Below, in pieces: positions 7,646 to 14,347 of a DNA stretch of 15,268 bases. Position numbers and translations under genes: made by a program. Source of the stretch: Lachnospiraceae bacterium (GTDB taxonomy: Bacteria > Bacillota > Clostridia > Lachnospirales > Lachnospiraceae); NCBI GenBank assembly GCA_017959525.1, contig JAGDAL010000023.1, positions 1 to 15,268 of the forward strand. The letters are read 5' to 3'. The first letter of the stretch is position 1. Each line of letters opens with the position of its first letter. A model generated the notes under the pieces. The model was given only the letters and a program-made list of their open reading frames with translations. It searched no databases and was not told the origin of the DNA.

Positions 7646-7683
7646 ATAACAGTAGTATTTCTCAATTTGAACAGGAGATTCTT

Positions 7684-8268
7684 ATGAGCATCTTAGATAC
7701 TCTGGCTGCTGCCAAAGAGGCGCATGCCATAGAGAAGGAGCAGAAGCTCCACGAAAAATATATGCAACTGGCCATCAAGGAAGCCAACAAAGCCGCTGCC
7801 ATCAAGGAAGTTCCCATCGGCTGTGTCATCGTTCGGGACGGCAAAGTCATCGCCAAAGGTTACAATCGGCGAAACACGGACAAGTCTGTTTTGAAACACG
7901 CAGAGATCGACGCCATTCGGGATGCCTGCAAGAAGGTAATGGACTGGCGCTTAGAGGACTGCATCCTCTATGTTACCTTAGAGCCGTGTCCTATGTGTGC
8001 CGGCGCCATTGTACAGGCCCGCATTCCTACCGTAGTCATTGGTAGCATGAATCCCAAGGCCGGTTGTGCAGGAAGTGTTATTAACCTGTTGGATATGGCC
8101 GGATTCAATCATCAATGCGAAGTCATCCGCGGTGTTCTAGGGGAGGAGACCTCCTCTCTTTTAACCAACTTCTTCAAGGATCTGCGCCAGGAAAAAGCAG
8201 CTCAAAAAGAAGCGTTAAAAACGGCGGAAAAAACAGAAGAGCAATCTGAAGAACCTACCGAAGAATAA
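7684..8268 (+). CDS. tadA: tRNA adenosine(34) deaminase TadA
   Basis: TadA converts A34 of tRNA-Arg(ACG) to inosine, allowing decoding of CGU, CGC and CGA. The cytidine/deoxycytidylate deaminase fold is clear: HAE (72-74) holds the zinc ligand His72 and the proton-shuttling Glu74, and PCPMC (101-105) supplies Cys102 and Cys105. VPIGCVIV (43-50) and NPKAGCAGSV (123-132) are family signatures. At 194 residues it is longer than usual (about 150-170): there is a charged N-terminal helix of about 26 residues before the domain and an acidic Lys/Glu tail (167-194). The start at 7684 has AGGAGA at six bases, and the next in-frame ATG (codon 27) has no comparable site, so the N-terminal extension is probably real. 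It is the only plus-strand gene, converges on the diguanylate cyclase, ends with two tandem TAA codons, and is followed by a shared terminator. In B. subtilis tadA lies directly upstream of the SRP RNA gene. Confidence 0.95.
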   Translation: MSILDTLAAAKEAHAIEKEQKLHEKYMQLAIKEANKAAAIKEVPIGCVIVRDGKVIAKGYNRRNTDKSVLKHAEIDAIRDACKKVMDWRLEDCILYVTLEPCPMCAGAIVQARIPTVVIGSMNPKAGCAGSVINLLDMAGFNHQCEVIRGVLGEETSSLLTNFFKDLRQEKAAQKEALKTAEKTEEQSEEPTEE

Positions 8269-8271
8269 TAA

Positions 8272-8297
8272 AAAGCTTCCCTACGAAGGGAAGCTTT
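8272..8297. terminator. Bidirectional terminator between tadA and diguanylate cyclase
   Basis: AAAGCTTCCCT (8272-8282) pairs perfectly with AGGGAAGCTTT (8287-8297) around a 4-nt loop. The minus strand continues into UUUUUAUUAUU-like sequence (after AGC) and the plus strand into UUUCUUGUU. Placed between two convergent stop codons (8268 and 8302), it can end both transcripts. Confidence 0.88.
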
Positions 8298-8301
8298 CTT
8301 G

Positions 8302-10026
8302 TTATATGGATGTATCCGGTAAATTCAACAGATCGTCCACCGGTGCTGCCACTGCTGTCATCTGTTTTTCTGTATCAAACATATCTCCGGCTTCGTGGAT
8401 GGCTTCTGCCTCCTCCACATCGAAGTCCTGTCCTAACATAATACTGTTACGGGAAGTACGCTTTACCTTGTACAACAGGTTGTCTGCCTCGTGGAGATAA
8501 TTCCACATGGTCTGTCCCTCTTCCGGTACATGCCAGAAGATACCCTGGGAAATGGTAACAATTCCGGACTTGGAGCGGCTGTACTTATGCTCGTACTTCG
8601 CTCCTACAATGGTGGATTTTAACTCCTTGGCGATGGCAAAAACTTCCTGCGCCGTACGTCCTTCGTAGATAATCACGAATTCATCTCCACCATAGCGGGC
8701 ACAGAATACGCCCGGATGGCGACGCAAGGATAAGATGCTGTCCGCAATAAACTGGATACACTTATCGCCGGCCTGGTGTCCGTAGTTATCATTGAATTCC
8801 TTAAAAAAGTCGATATCCAAGATTTCTACGCCGATGCCCACCTTGTTGGCGATAGCACGGCGGAAGGCTTCTTCGCCATACTCGTTGATCTTCAGGCGGT
8901 TATACATGCCCGTGAGTGGATCTGTCTCCGACTTCTTCTGGTATTGCTCTCTTTGACTTAAGGTCTCCCGATGCTCATCCACCAGATTGTAGAAGTTCAA
9001 TCGCATGGTAATCATGCTGGAAATCATCAGGTTGTTCTCCCGCTCCTGCAAACGGGACAACTCATAGAACTGCGCTGCCTTCTTCTCGTAATTCATTTCA
9101 TCGCCGATTTCCTGGCAATACTGAATCTCCAAAGTCAGAAGTCTGCGCTGCATATTCCGCACTTCGGTTCTGGCTGCAAGATCCATAATGATGGGATCCA
9201 ACTCCCGATAGATCTCGTATTCTTTCTTGGCCAACAAGACCTGTAAGAAATCCACCACTTCATCAATGAATTCCATGATTGGGAAATTCTGATTACGAAT
9301 GATGTGGACCATCTCACGAATACACTGCTGGCACGGTTCTTCCTGCTCTCTGCGATAGAAGAGCATAGCGCCAAACGCGTATACCGGAATTTTGCCCACT
9401 TCTAACAGATATGGCAGACACTCCCGCTCCAAACGGGTGTAGTACTGCATGGCACTCTCATAATCTCCTAACACAATGTAGGCCTTGCCCATACCGACGC
9501 ATGCGGCGGACAAATCCAACACATAGGTCGGAGAATCGCTGTGCTGATTGATATACGTTAACCCTTCCCGCAAGTGCATAATGGCTTCTTTGCCGGCCTG
9601 CACGTTGCTGTAAAGGTTTCCTAAATTCATATGCACCTTCCACTCGATATCCGGCAGATGATACTGCTTACAGATGCGAATGGCTTTGATGTAATAATCC
9701 ACTGCAATTGGAGAATCTCCGCGGGTATATGACATGATGCCAAGCATATTGTTGGCTACCGCAAGATAGCCCCACTCTTCCACTTCTTCCATGGGACCCA
9801 TACATGCGAGAATCTCGTTGTAGAATTTGCTCATGTCATTCAGCTGGAAGTATACTTCTGCACGCGAAAAAGTGGCAAAGCCAATGAGTGCACTTTCCCC
9901 AATTTCCCGTCCGTATGCTTCTATCTTATTGCAGTGACTGATCACGTCCGCGGGACTACTCAACCGTCGGTCTCTGATGTCCCCGATATAAGCTTGTATA
10001 TCACTGCGATACACACTGATATCCAT
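8302..10026 (-). CDS. Diguanylate cyclase: TPR sensor-like region plus GGDEF domain
   Basis: This 574-residue protein probably makes cyclic di-GMP from two GTP. Residues 45-345 are tandem TPR-like helix pairs, e.g. LAVANNMLGIMSYTRG (88-103), VHMNLGNLYSNVQAGKEAIM (131-150) and VGMGKAYIVLGDYESAMQYY (177-196). They lead through a coiled linker (about 340-365) to the GGDEF domain (about 366-530). That domain has DPLTGMYNR (369-377), the metal-binding DID (404-406), FKEFND (408-413), GHQAGD (416-421) and an intact catalytic GGDEF (446-450). The inhibitory I-site RxxD expected five residues before GGDEF reads HPGV, so product inhibition is probably lost. No membrane segments are seen, so it is a cytoplasmic sensor with TPRs in the input position. 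An acidic 40-residue tail follows. The start has GGAG at six bases. It lies 59 bases after rsmA with its own promoter and ends at a bidirectional terminator. Confidence 0.9.
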   Translation of the reverse strand: MDISVYRSDIQAYIGDIRDRRLSSPADVISHCNKIEAYGREIGESALIGFATFSRAEVYFQLNDMSKFYNEILACMGPMEEVEEWGYLAVANNMLGIMSYTRGDSPIAVDYYIKAIRICKQYHLPDIEWKVHMNLGNLYSNVQAGKEAIMHLREGLTYINQHSDSPTYVLDLSAACVGMGKAYIVLGDYESAMQYYTRLERECLPYLLEVGKIPVYAFGAMLFYRREQEEPCQQCIREMVHIIRNQNFPIMEFIDEVVDFLQVLLAKKEYEIYRELDPIIMDLAARTEVRNMQRRLLTLEIQYCQEIGDEMNYEKKAAQFYELSRLQERENNLMISSMITMRLNFYNLVDEHRETLSQREQYQKKSETDPLTGMYNRLKINEYGEEAFRRAIANKVGIGVEILDIDFFKEFNDNYGHQAGDKCIQFIADSILSLRRHPGVFCARYGGDEFVIIYEGRTAQEVFAIAKELKSTIVGAKYEHKYSRSKSGIVTISQGIFWHVPEEGQTMWNYLHEADNLLYKVKRTSRNSIMLGQDFDVEEAEAIHEAGDMFDTEKQMTAVAAPVDDLLNLPDTSI

Positions 10027-10075
10027 ACAATTCTCCGATTTCGTGAATTCCAGATATGTCTTTGGCTACAACTAT

Positions 10076-10104
10076 ATTATATCGTCTAGCGGGCATTTTT
10101 TCCA
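10076..10104 (-). promoter_or_regulatory. Promoter of the diguanylate cyclase gene
   Basis: Minus strand: consensus -10 TATAAT (10076-10081), a 17-base spacer and -35 TGGAAA (10099-10104, four of six). The -35 and most of the spacer lie inside the last codons of rsmA. Predicted start is near 10069, leaving a 43-nt leader. Confidence 0.55.
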
Positions 10105-10961
10105 TGCTCACAAACGGCGTCCGCTAAGGCTGCAAACTGCTCTAACGTCAGCTGCTCGCCACGTACCGACTCCGGTAAGCCCATGCCCGTAAGAATCTCT
10201 GCTAAGTTCTCTTTGTTTATCGGAAGGATGCCCGCATTATTCAACCCGTTCATCAAAGTTTTCCGGCGCTGATTGAATGCTGCCCGAATAATGGCAAACA
10301 GCATCTTCGGATTCTTACAATCCACCGGCGGCTTGTCATAGATATCCAGGCGAATCACAGCACTATCCACCTTCGGCTGCGGGATAAACGCGGTCTTTGG
10401 AACGATGGCCACGATCTCCGGCTTGCTATAGTACTGTACCGCCAAAGAAAGAGCGCCGTAATCCTTGGTTCCCGGGCCTTCCTGCATACGCTCTGCCACT
10501 TCCTTCTGGACCATAACCGTAATGGATGCCAGCGGCAAATCGCTCTCCAACAATCCCATGATGATTGGGGTAGTGATGTAGTACGGAAGGTTAGCAACGA
10601 CCTTCAACGGCTTGTTGCCATGGGCTTTCACATAATCGCTTAAGTCCACCTTCAGAATATCCTCGTTGATAATCTCCACGTTGTCATAGTCTGCCAAGGT
10701 CTCAGATAAAATCGGAATCAGGTTGGTGTCAATTTCTACCGCCAACACGCTTCCGGCCTGCTCGCACAGATACTGGGTCATAGTACCGATACCCGGCCCG
10801 ATTTCCACGACCGCATCATCCTTCGTAATGCCTGCTGCATCAATGATATCCTCAAGAATCATCTCATCGATTAAGAAGTTCTGTCCGAACTTCTTCTGAA
10901 AACGGAAGCCGTATTTTTCCAAAATTGCATTGGTATGTGCTCGATTTCCAAGTGTTGCCAT
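10086..10961 (-). CDS. rsmA: 16S rRNA dimethyladenosine transferase RsmA (KsgA)
   Basis: RsmA uses S-adenosylmethionine to dimethylate the two adjacent adenosines (A1518 and A1519, E. coli numbering) in helix 45 of 16S rRNA, a late step and checkpoint in 30S assembly. The 291 residues match the family length. Diagnostic motifs are KKFGQNFLID (23-32), the SAM-binding VVEIGPGIGTMT (51-62), the acidic VEID (75-78), and the catalytic NLPYYIT (124-130). The C-terminal small helical domain includes FIPQPKVDSAVIRL, AAFNQRRKTL and the family's usual ending. The start at 10961 has AAGGAG five to six bases upstream. It follows tatD: 42 bases from the actual TAG, but only nine from the TAA that would end the uninterrupted tatD frame, so the two are surely co-transcribed. 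In B. subtilis rnmV (RNase M5) lies just before rsmA; here it is absent. Confidence 0.96.
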   Translation of the reverse strand: MATLGNRAHTNAILEKYGFRFQKKFGQNFLIDEMILEDIIDAAGITKDDAVVEIGPGIGTMTQYLCEQAGSVLAVEIDTNLIPILSETLADYDNVEIINEDILKVDLSDYVKAHGNKPLKVVANLPYYITTPIIMGLLESDLPLASITVMVQKEVAERMQEGPGTKDYGALSLAVQYYSKPEIVAIVPKTAFIPQPKVDSAVIRLDIYDKPPVDCKNPKMLFAIIRAAFNQRRKTLMNGLNNAGILPINKENLAEILTGMGLPESVRGEQLTLEQFAALADAVCEHGKNAR

Positions 10962-11003
10962 ATGCGCTCCTTACTTCACTCGTGAAAACAGGGATCTTGC
11001 ATT

Positions 11004-11747
11004 CTACCTAGTTGTAATCATAACTTCATCTTGCGTGATTTCTTTGACTTTTGCAATGGTCTCGATTACATATGGAATGTAGGTCGAGTCATTGCGCATG
11101 CCACGGAACGGTTCCGGGGTCATGTACGGTGCATCCGTCTCTAAGAGGATGCGGTTTAGCGGAATCTGCTCCACCGTCTCTTTTAATTTCCGTCCGTTCT
11201 TAAAGGTCACTACGCCACCCACGCCGATGTAGTAGCCCATTTTCACGTACTCTTTGGCAATCTCCGGAGAATAGGAGTAGCAGTGAATCACGCCGGGTAC
11301 GTCCATAGCATGGGCCTCCTTCATAATCTCCAAGGTATCGGCTGCCGCATCTCTGGAATGAATGATGACCGGAAGCGCTACCTCTTTGGCCAATGCCAGC
11401 TGGCGGCGGAACCACTCCCGCTGCGCTGCCTGCACATCGGCTTCCTTGTCCCAGTAATAATCCAGTCCAATCTCTCCGATGGCCACGGTCTTCTTGTCCT
11501 TGGCCATGGTGCGAAGTTCCTCCATGGTCTCCTCGGACAGATCCTCGATGTTACTCGGGTGTACGCCAACAGCTGCATAGATGTACGGATACTTATGCGC
11601 CAGTGCGAAGGAATTCTTGGCTCCGGCAAAAGATGCTCCCACATTAATGACCGTTTCTATATTCTCTTTTGGCAACCGCGCAAGCAGATCTTCGCGGTCT
11701 ACATCAAACTGCTCATCGTCATAATGAGCATGGGTTTCAAATATCAT
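11004..11747 (-). CDS. tatD: TatD-family metal-dependent hydrolase, C-terminus shortened by TAG
   Basis: TatD proteins are TIM-barrel hydrolases with two metal ions and 3'-5' exonuclease activity, acting in the cytoplasm in DNA repair. Metal-site residues are visible: His6 and His8 (ETHAHYD), Glu92 (GEIGLDY), His130 (IIHSRDA), His155 (VIHCYS) and Asp205 (LLETDAPY). I chose ATG 11747 over ATG 11759: GGAG sits six bases before the former, while the latter falls at the U-tract of the preceding terminator without a ribosome site. The frame ends EVMITTR-TAG at 11004. Beyond the TAG the same frame continues NARSLFSRVK to TAA at 10971, which is the family's usual NAxxLF ending, so the gene has probably lost its last 11 residues by a recent nonsense change, a sequencing error, or recoding. 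The barrel and all metal ligands are intact, so activity may survive. It sits between the metG terminator and rsmA. Confidence 0.88.
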   Translation of the reverse strand: MIFETHAHYDDEQFDVDREDLLARLPKENIETVINVGASFAGAKNSFALAHKYPYIYAAVGVHPSNIEDLSEETMEELRTMAKDKKTVAIGEIGLDYYWDKEADVQAAQREWFRRQLALAKEVALPVIIHSRDAAADTLEIMKEAHAMDVPGVIHCYSYSPEIAKEYVKMGYYIGVGGVVTFKNGRKLKETVEQIPLNRILLETDAPYMTPEPFRGMRNDSTYIPYVIETIAKVKEITQDEVMITTR

Positions 11748-11759
11748 TGGTTTCTCCAT

Positions 11760-11798
11760 AAAAATACGCCTGTTGCTCTATGAGGAAACAACAGGCGT
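11760..11798 (-). terminator. Intrinsic terminator after metG
   Basis: ACGCCTGTTG (11766-11775) and CAACAGGCGT (11789-11798) form a perfect 10-bp stem with a 13-nt loop; the minus transcript continues AUUUUU. It lies 12 bases after the metG stop. No clear promoter lies between it and tatD, so tatD-rsmA may depend on read-through, making this a possible attenuating terminator. Confidence 0.8.
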
Positions 11799-11809
11799 CT
11801 TCTAAGTCT

Positions 11810-13864
11810 TTATGCGATTTCTGCTCCGGACGGCATGTTCTTCTCCGGTGTCAGAAGTGCTAAGTTACCCTCTGCATCCTCTGCACATAACAACATACCC
11901 TCAGACAGAACTCCTGCAAGCTTGGCCGGCTTCAAGTTCACAAGAACCATAACCTTCTTGCCAACCATCTCCTCCGGAGAATAGTACTTGCGGATTCCGG
12001 ATACGATCTGCTTCACCTGGGAGCCGATGCGTACCTGGGAGCAAAGCAGCTTCTTGGATTTCTCCACTGCCTCACAAGCGATAATCTCGCCTACCTGGAA
12101 CTGTAATTTTTCAAAATCATCGAAGGTGATCTCCGGCTTCGCCTCAATATCGATGCCTGCCTCTTCACCTGCTGCAGGATTCTCAGCCTGCTCTAATGCT
12201 TTTGCTTCTTCTGCGCTCATACGACCTGCCTTCACAAGATTCTCTCTTGCTTTCTTCTGGTGTGCAAGGAATTCCTCGCGCTGACGAGCCTGAATTGCTT
12301 CTGCCTTAGCCAAGGTCTCTTCCTTGTCGAGACGTGCGAACAAGATCTCCGGTGCGTCGGTTACCTTGTTGCCGCTTGGATACAAACCAAACTCATGCAA
12401 GGTATCGAAGTCACGAAGAGAAGTATTCAACTGAGCAGCAATGCGCTCTCCGGTCTCCGGAAGGAATGGTGCCAACAGGGATGCTCCCATGATGATTCCT
12501 TCGGTTAAGTTGTAGAGAACGGTAGCCAGTCGATCCTGCTTCGCCTCATCCTTGGCAAGTACCCAAGGCTCTGTCTCGTCGATATATTTGTTCAAACGCT
12601 TGAATACGGTGAAAATCTCGCTTAAGGCATCTGCTACACGCAGGTTGTCCATCAGCTTCTCCACCTTGTCGTATGCACCGCATACCACGCTCTTCAAGTC
12701 ATCGTCTACTGCTTCGCTAGCGCCCTTGTCGGTTACGACACCGCCAAAGTACTTGTTGCTCATGGAGATGGTACGATTTACCAGGTTACCAAGGGTGTTG
12801 GCCAAGTCTGCGTTGATACGCTCTACCAATAACTCCCAGGTAATCACACCGTCGTTCTCGAACGGCATCTCATGTACAACGAAATAACGGGTTGCATCTA
12901 CGCCGAACAGATCTACCAAATCATCTGCATAGATAACGTTACCCTTGCTCTTAGACATCTTCTCGCCACCCTGTAACAACCAAGGATGTCCGAAAATCTG
13001 CTTCGGCAACGGCTCACCGAGAGCCATCAAAAAGATTGGCCAGTAAATGGTATGGAAACGAATGATATCCTTACCGATCAAGTGCAAATCTGCCGGCCAG
13101 TACTTCTTGTACATATCTGTAGAATTGCCTTCTGCATCATAACCAACGCCGGTAATGTAGTTGGTCAATGCATCCAGCCATACGTATACAACATGATCCG
13201 GATCAAAGTCTACCGGAATACCCCACTTAAAGGAGGTACGGGAAACACACAAATCCTGTAATCCCGGAAGTAAGAAGTTGTTCATCATCTCGTTCTTACG
13301 GGATACCGGCTGAATGAACTCCGGATGGGTGTTGATGTATTCAATCAACTGATCTGCATACTTGGTCATCTTGAAGAAGTATGCCTCTTCCTTCTCCGGA
13401 TGTACGTTACCGCCGCATACCGGGCACTTACCGTCTTCGGTTACCTGAGACTTGGTGTAGAATGCCTCACACTCGGTACAGTACAGTCCCTCGTAGGAAC
13501 CCTTATAAATATCGCCCTGATCGTAGAGCTTCTTGAAGATCTTCTGAACCTGCTTCTCATGATCTGCATCCGTAGTACGGATAAAACGATCGTAAGAAGT
13601 GTTCATCAAATCCCACAGATGCTTAATGCATCCTGCGGTCTCATCAACGAATTCCTTCGGTGATTCACCCTCTTCGATGGCGCGTGTTTCGATTTTCTGT
13701 CCATGCTCATCACTACCGGTCTGGAAACGAACATCATATCCGTCAGCTCTCTTGTAGCGGGCAATACAGTCAGCCAATACAATCTCGTAGCTATTGCCGA
13801 TGTGCGGCTTACCGGAGGTATAGGCAATGGCTGTTGTCATGTAAAATTTACCTTTGTTGTTCAT
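11810..13864 (-). CDS. metG: Methionyl-tRNA synthetase with C-terminal tRNA-binding domain
   Basis: MetG charges tRNA-Met with methionine. The 684 residues contain the class I signatures PHIGN (20-24, HIGH equivalent) and KMSKS (302-306), a Rossmann catalytic domain, and one zinc knuckle with Cys129, Cys132, Cys147 and Cys150 (CTEC and CPVC). An anticodon-binding helical domain (about 370-530) follows, then a Lys/Glu-rich linker and a C-terminal EMAP/Trbp111-like tRNA-binding domain (about 575-684, starting ITFDDFEKLQFQVGEI), which typically mediates dimerisation and tRNA affinity. The frame is open upstream to 13972, but I chose ATG 13864: homologues begin with a short lead before FYxTTAIAY, and the extra 36 residues overlap the preceding zinc-ribbon gene out of frame and are Arg-rich and unconvincing. 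GAGG of the ribosome site lies in the last codons of that gene, whose stop is five bases upstream, so translation may be coupled. No T-box leader is present. Confidence 0.96.
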   Translation of the reverse strand: MNNKGKFYMTTAIAYTSGKPHIGNSYEIVLADCIARYKRADGYDVRFQTGSDEHGQKIETRAIEEGESPKEFVDETAGCIKHLWDLMNTSYDRFIRTTDADHEKQVQKIFKKLYDQGDIYKGSYEGLYCTECEAFYTKSQVTEDGKCPVCGGNVHPEKEEAYFFKMTKYADQLIEYINTHPEFIQPVSRKNEMMNNFLLPGLQDLCVSRTSFKWGIPVDFDPDHVVYVWLDALTNYITGVGYDAEGNSTDMYKKYWPADLHLIGKDIIRFHTIYWPIFLMALGEPLPKQIFGHPWLLQGGEKMSKSKGNVIYADDLVDLFGVDATRYFVVHEMPFENDGVITWELLVERINADLANTLGNLVNRTISMSNKYFGGVVTDKGASEAVDDDLKSVVCGAYDKVEKLMDNLRVADALSEIFTVFKRLNKYIDETEPWVLAKDEAKQDRLATVLYNLTEGIIMGASLLAPFLPETGERIAAQLNTSLRDFDTLHEFGLYPSGNKVTDAPEILFARLDKEETLAKAEAIQARQREEFLAHQKKARENLVKAGRMSAEEAKALEQAENPAAGEEAGIDIEAKPEITFDDFEKLQFQVGEIIACEAVEKSKKLLCSQVRIGSQVKQIVSGIRKYYSPEEMVGKKVMVLVNLKPAKLAGVLSEGMLLCAEDAEGNLALLTPEKNMPSGAEIA

Positions 13865-13869
13865 GTAAC

Positions 13870-14250
13870 TTATTCCTCTTCCGTTGTTTCTTCGTCTTCT
13901 TCTTCGAAGATACTCATCTTGGTTCCGCAAGCATTGCAGAACTTCGATCCCTTCGGAACAACAGCGCCACAATTCGGACAGGCGTCTCCACCCTTCAGTC
14001 CGGCAATCTGATCCTTCAGATGCTCAATGTCTGCAGCGATTTCCTTCAAGGCTTCCACTGCTTCTTCTGTGCTGTCTCCATGTTCTTCGAAATACTTCTT
14101 GCCCAGCTCGATGTACAAATCCTGCTGCTTCTTCTCCAGGCTATGAAGTTCACTACTCAGCTTGGCAAACTCGGAAACATCCTTTGCCTTCTGGCCTGCA
14201 GCGTTTCCGACCTGTGTAAGAGTCTCACCAATACGATCTAATAATTCCAT
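13870..14250 (-). CDS. Small coiled-coil protein with C-terminal zinc ribbon
   Basis: This 126-residue protein of unknown function has two parts. Residues 1-87 are helical and charged, with a likely coiled coil at 28-86 (SSELHSLEKKQQDLYIELGK and following). Residues 91-108 form a zinc ribbon, CPNC at 91-94 and CNAC at 105-108, separated by ten residues. The chain ends in a strongly acidic tail (EEEDEETTEEE). Such zinc-ribbon proteins are common in Clostridia and usually hypothetical; metal or nucleic-acid or protein binding is the general expectation. The start is ATG 14250 rather than 14268, because AAGGAGGG lies seven bases before it and would fall inside the coding part of the longer version. 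It is first in an operon with metG (five-base gap), behind a promoter embedded in the preceding terminator. A link to tRNA charging is suggested only by position. Confidence 0.8.
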   Translation of the reverse strand: MELLDRIGETLTQVGNAAGQKAKDVSEFAKLSSELHSLEKKQQDLYIELGKKYFEEHGDSTEEAVEALKEIAADIEHLKDQIAGLKGGDACPNCGAVVPKGSKFCNACGTKMSIFEEEDEETTEEE

Positions 14251-14284
14251 CCTATTTCCCTCCTTCACCCATAAATACCAATTT

Positions 14285-14312
14285 ATTATAACAAAATACA
14301 GGGGTTTTTCAA
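14285..14312 (-). promoter_or_regulatory. Promoter of zinc-ribbon/metG operon, overlapping a terminator
   Basis: Minus strand: -10 TATAAT (14285-14290) with extended TGT, 16-base spacer, and -35 TTGAAA (14307-14312). The -35 lies in the loop of the upstream terminator and the spacer covers one arm of its stem. The predicted start is near 14278, about 28 nt before the ATG. Confidence 0.7.
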
Positions 14313-14330
14313 CGATAACCCCTGTATTTT
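14293..14330 (-). terminator. Intrinsic terminator after CaCA exchanger gene
   Basis: AAAATACAGGGGTT (14293-14306) and AACCCCTGTATTTT (14317-14330) form a perfect 14-bp stem with a 10-nt loop. The minus transcript ends in UUUUGUUAU. It begins 18 bases after the exchanger's stop codon and ends its transcript before the zinc-ribbon gene. The symmetric A/T ends could also act on plus-strand transcripts. Confidence 0.87.
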
Positions 14331-14347
14331 TCTAACTTATCCACATA

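Noticed and set aside
7594..7683. Defined promoters for tadA and the GNAT gene
   Set aside because: Candidate -10 boxes exist in AT-rich sequence, but none pairs with a credible -35 at 16-18 bases.
11004..11006. TAG as pyrrolysine or another recoded codon in tatD
   Set aside because: TAG is an ordinary stop for rsmA and the AI-2E gene in this window, and no pyl genes are present; mutation or sequencing error is simpler.
11748..11759. Upstream ATG for tatD
   Set aside because: It sits at the end of a terminator U-tract with no ribosome site, and the GGAG of the better start lies within its first codons.
13865..13972. N-terminal extension of metG by 36 codons
   Set aside because: It overlaps the zinc-ribbon gene out of frame, is rich in Arg, and lacks a ribosome site; ATG 13864 matches MetG homologues.
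14251..14347. T-box or SAM riboswitch leader for the metG operon
   Set aside because: The gap is only 97 bases and is filled by the terminator and promoter; no specifier loop, T-box sequence or SAM-binding core is visible.
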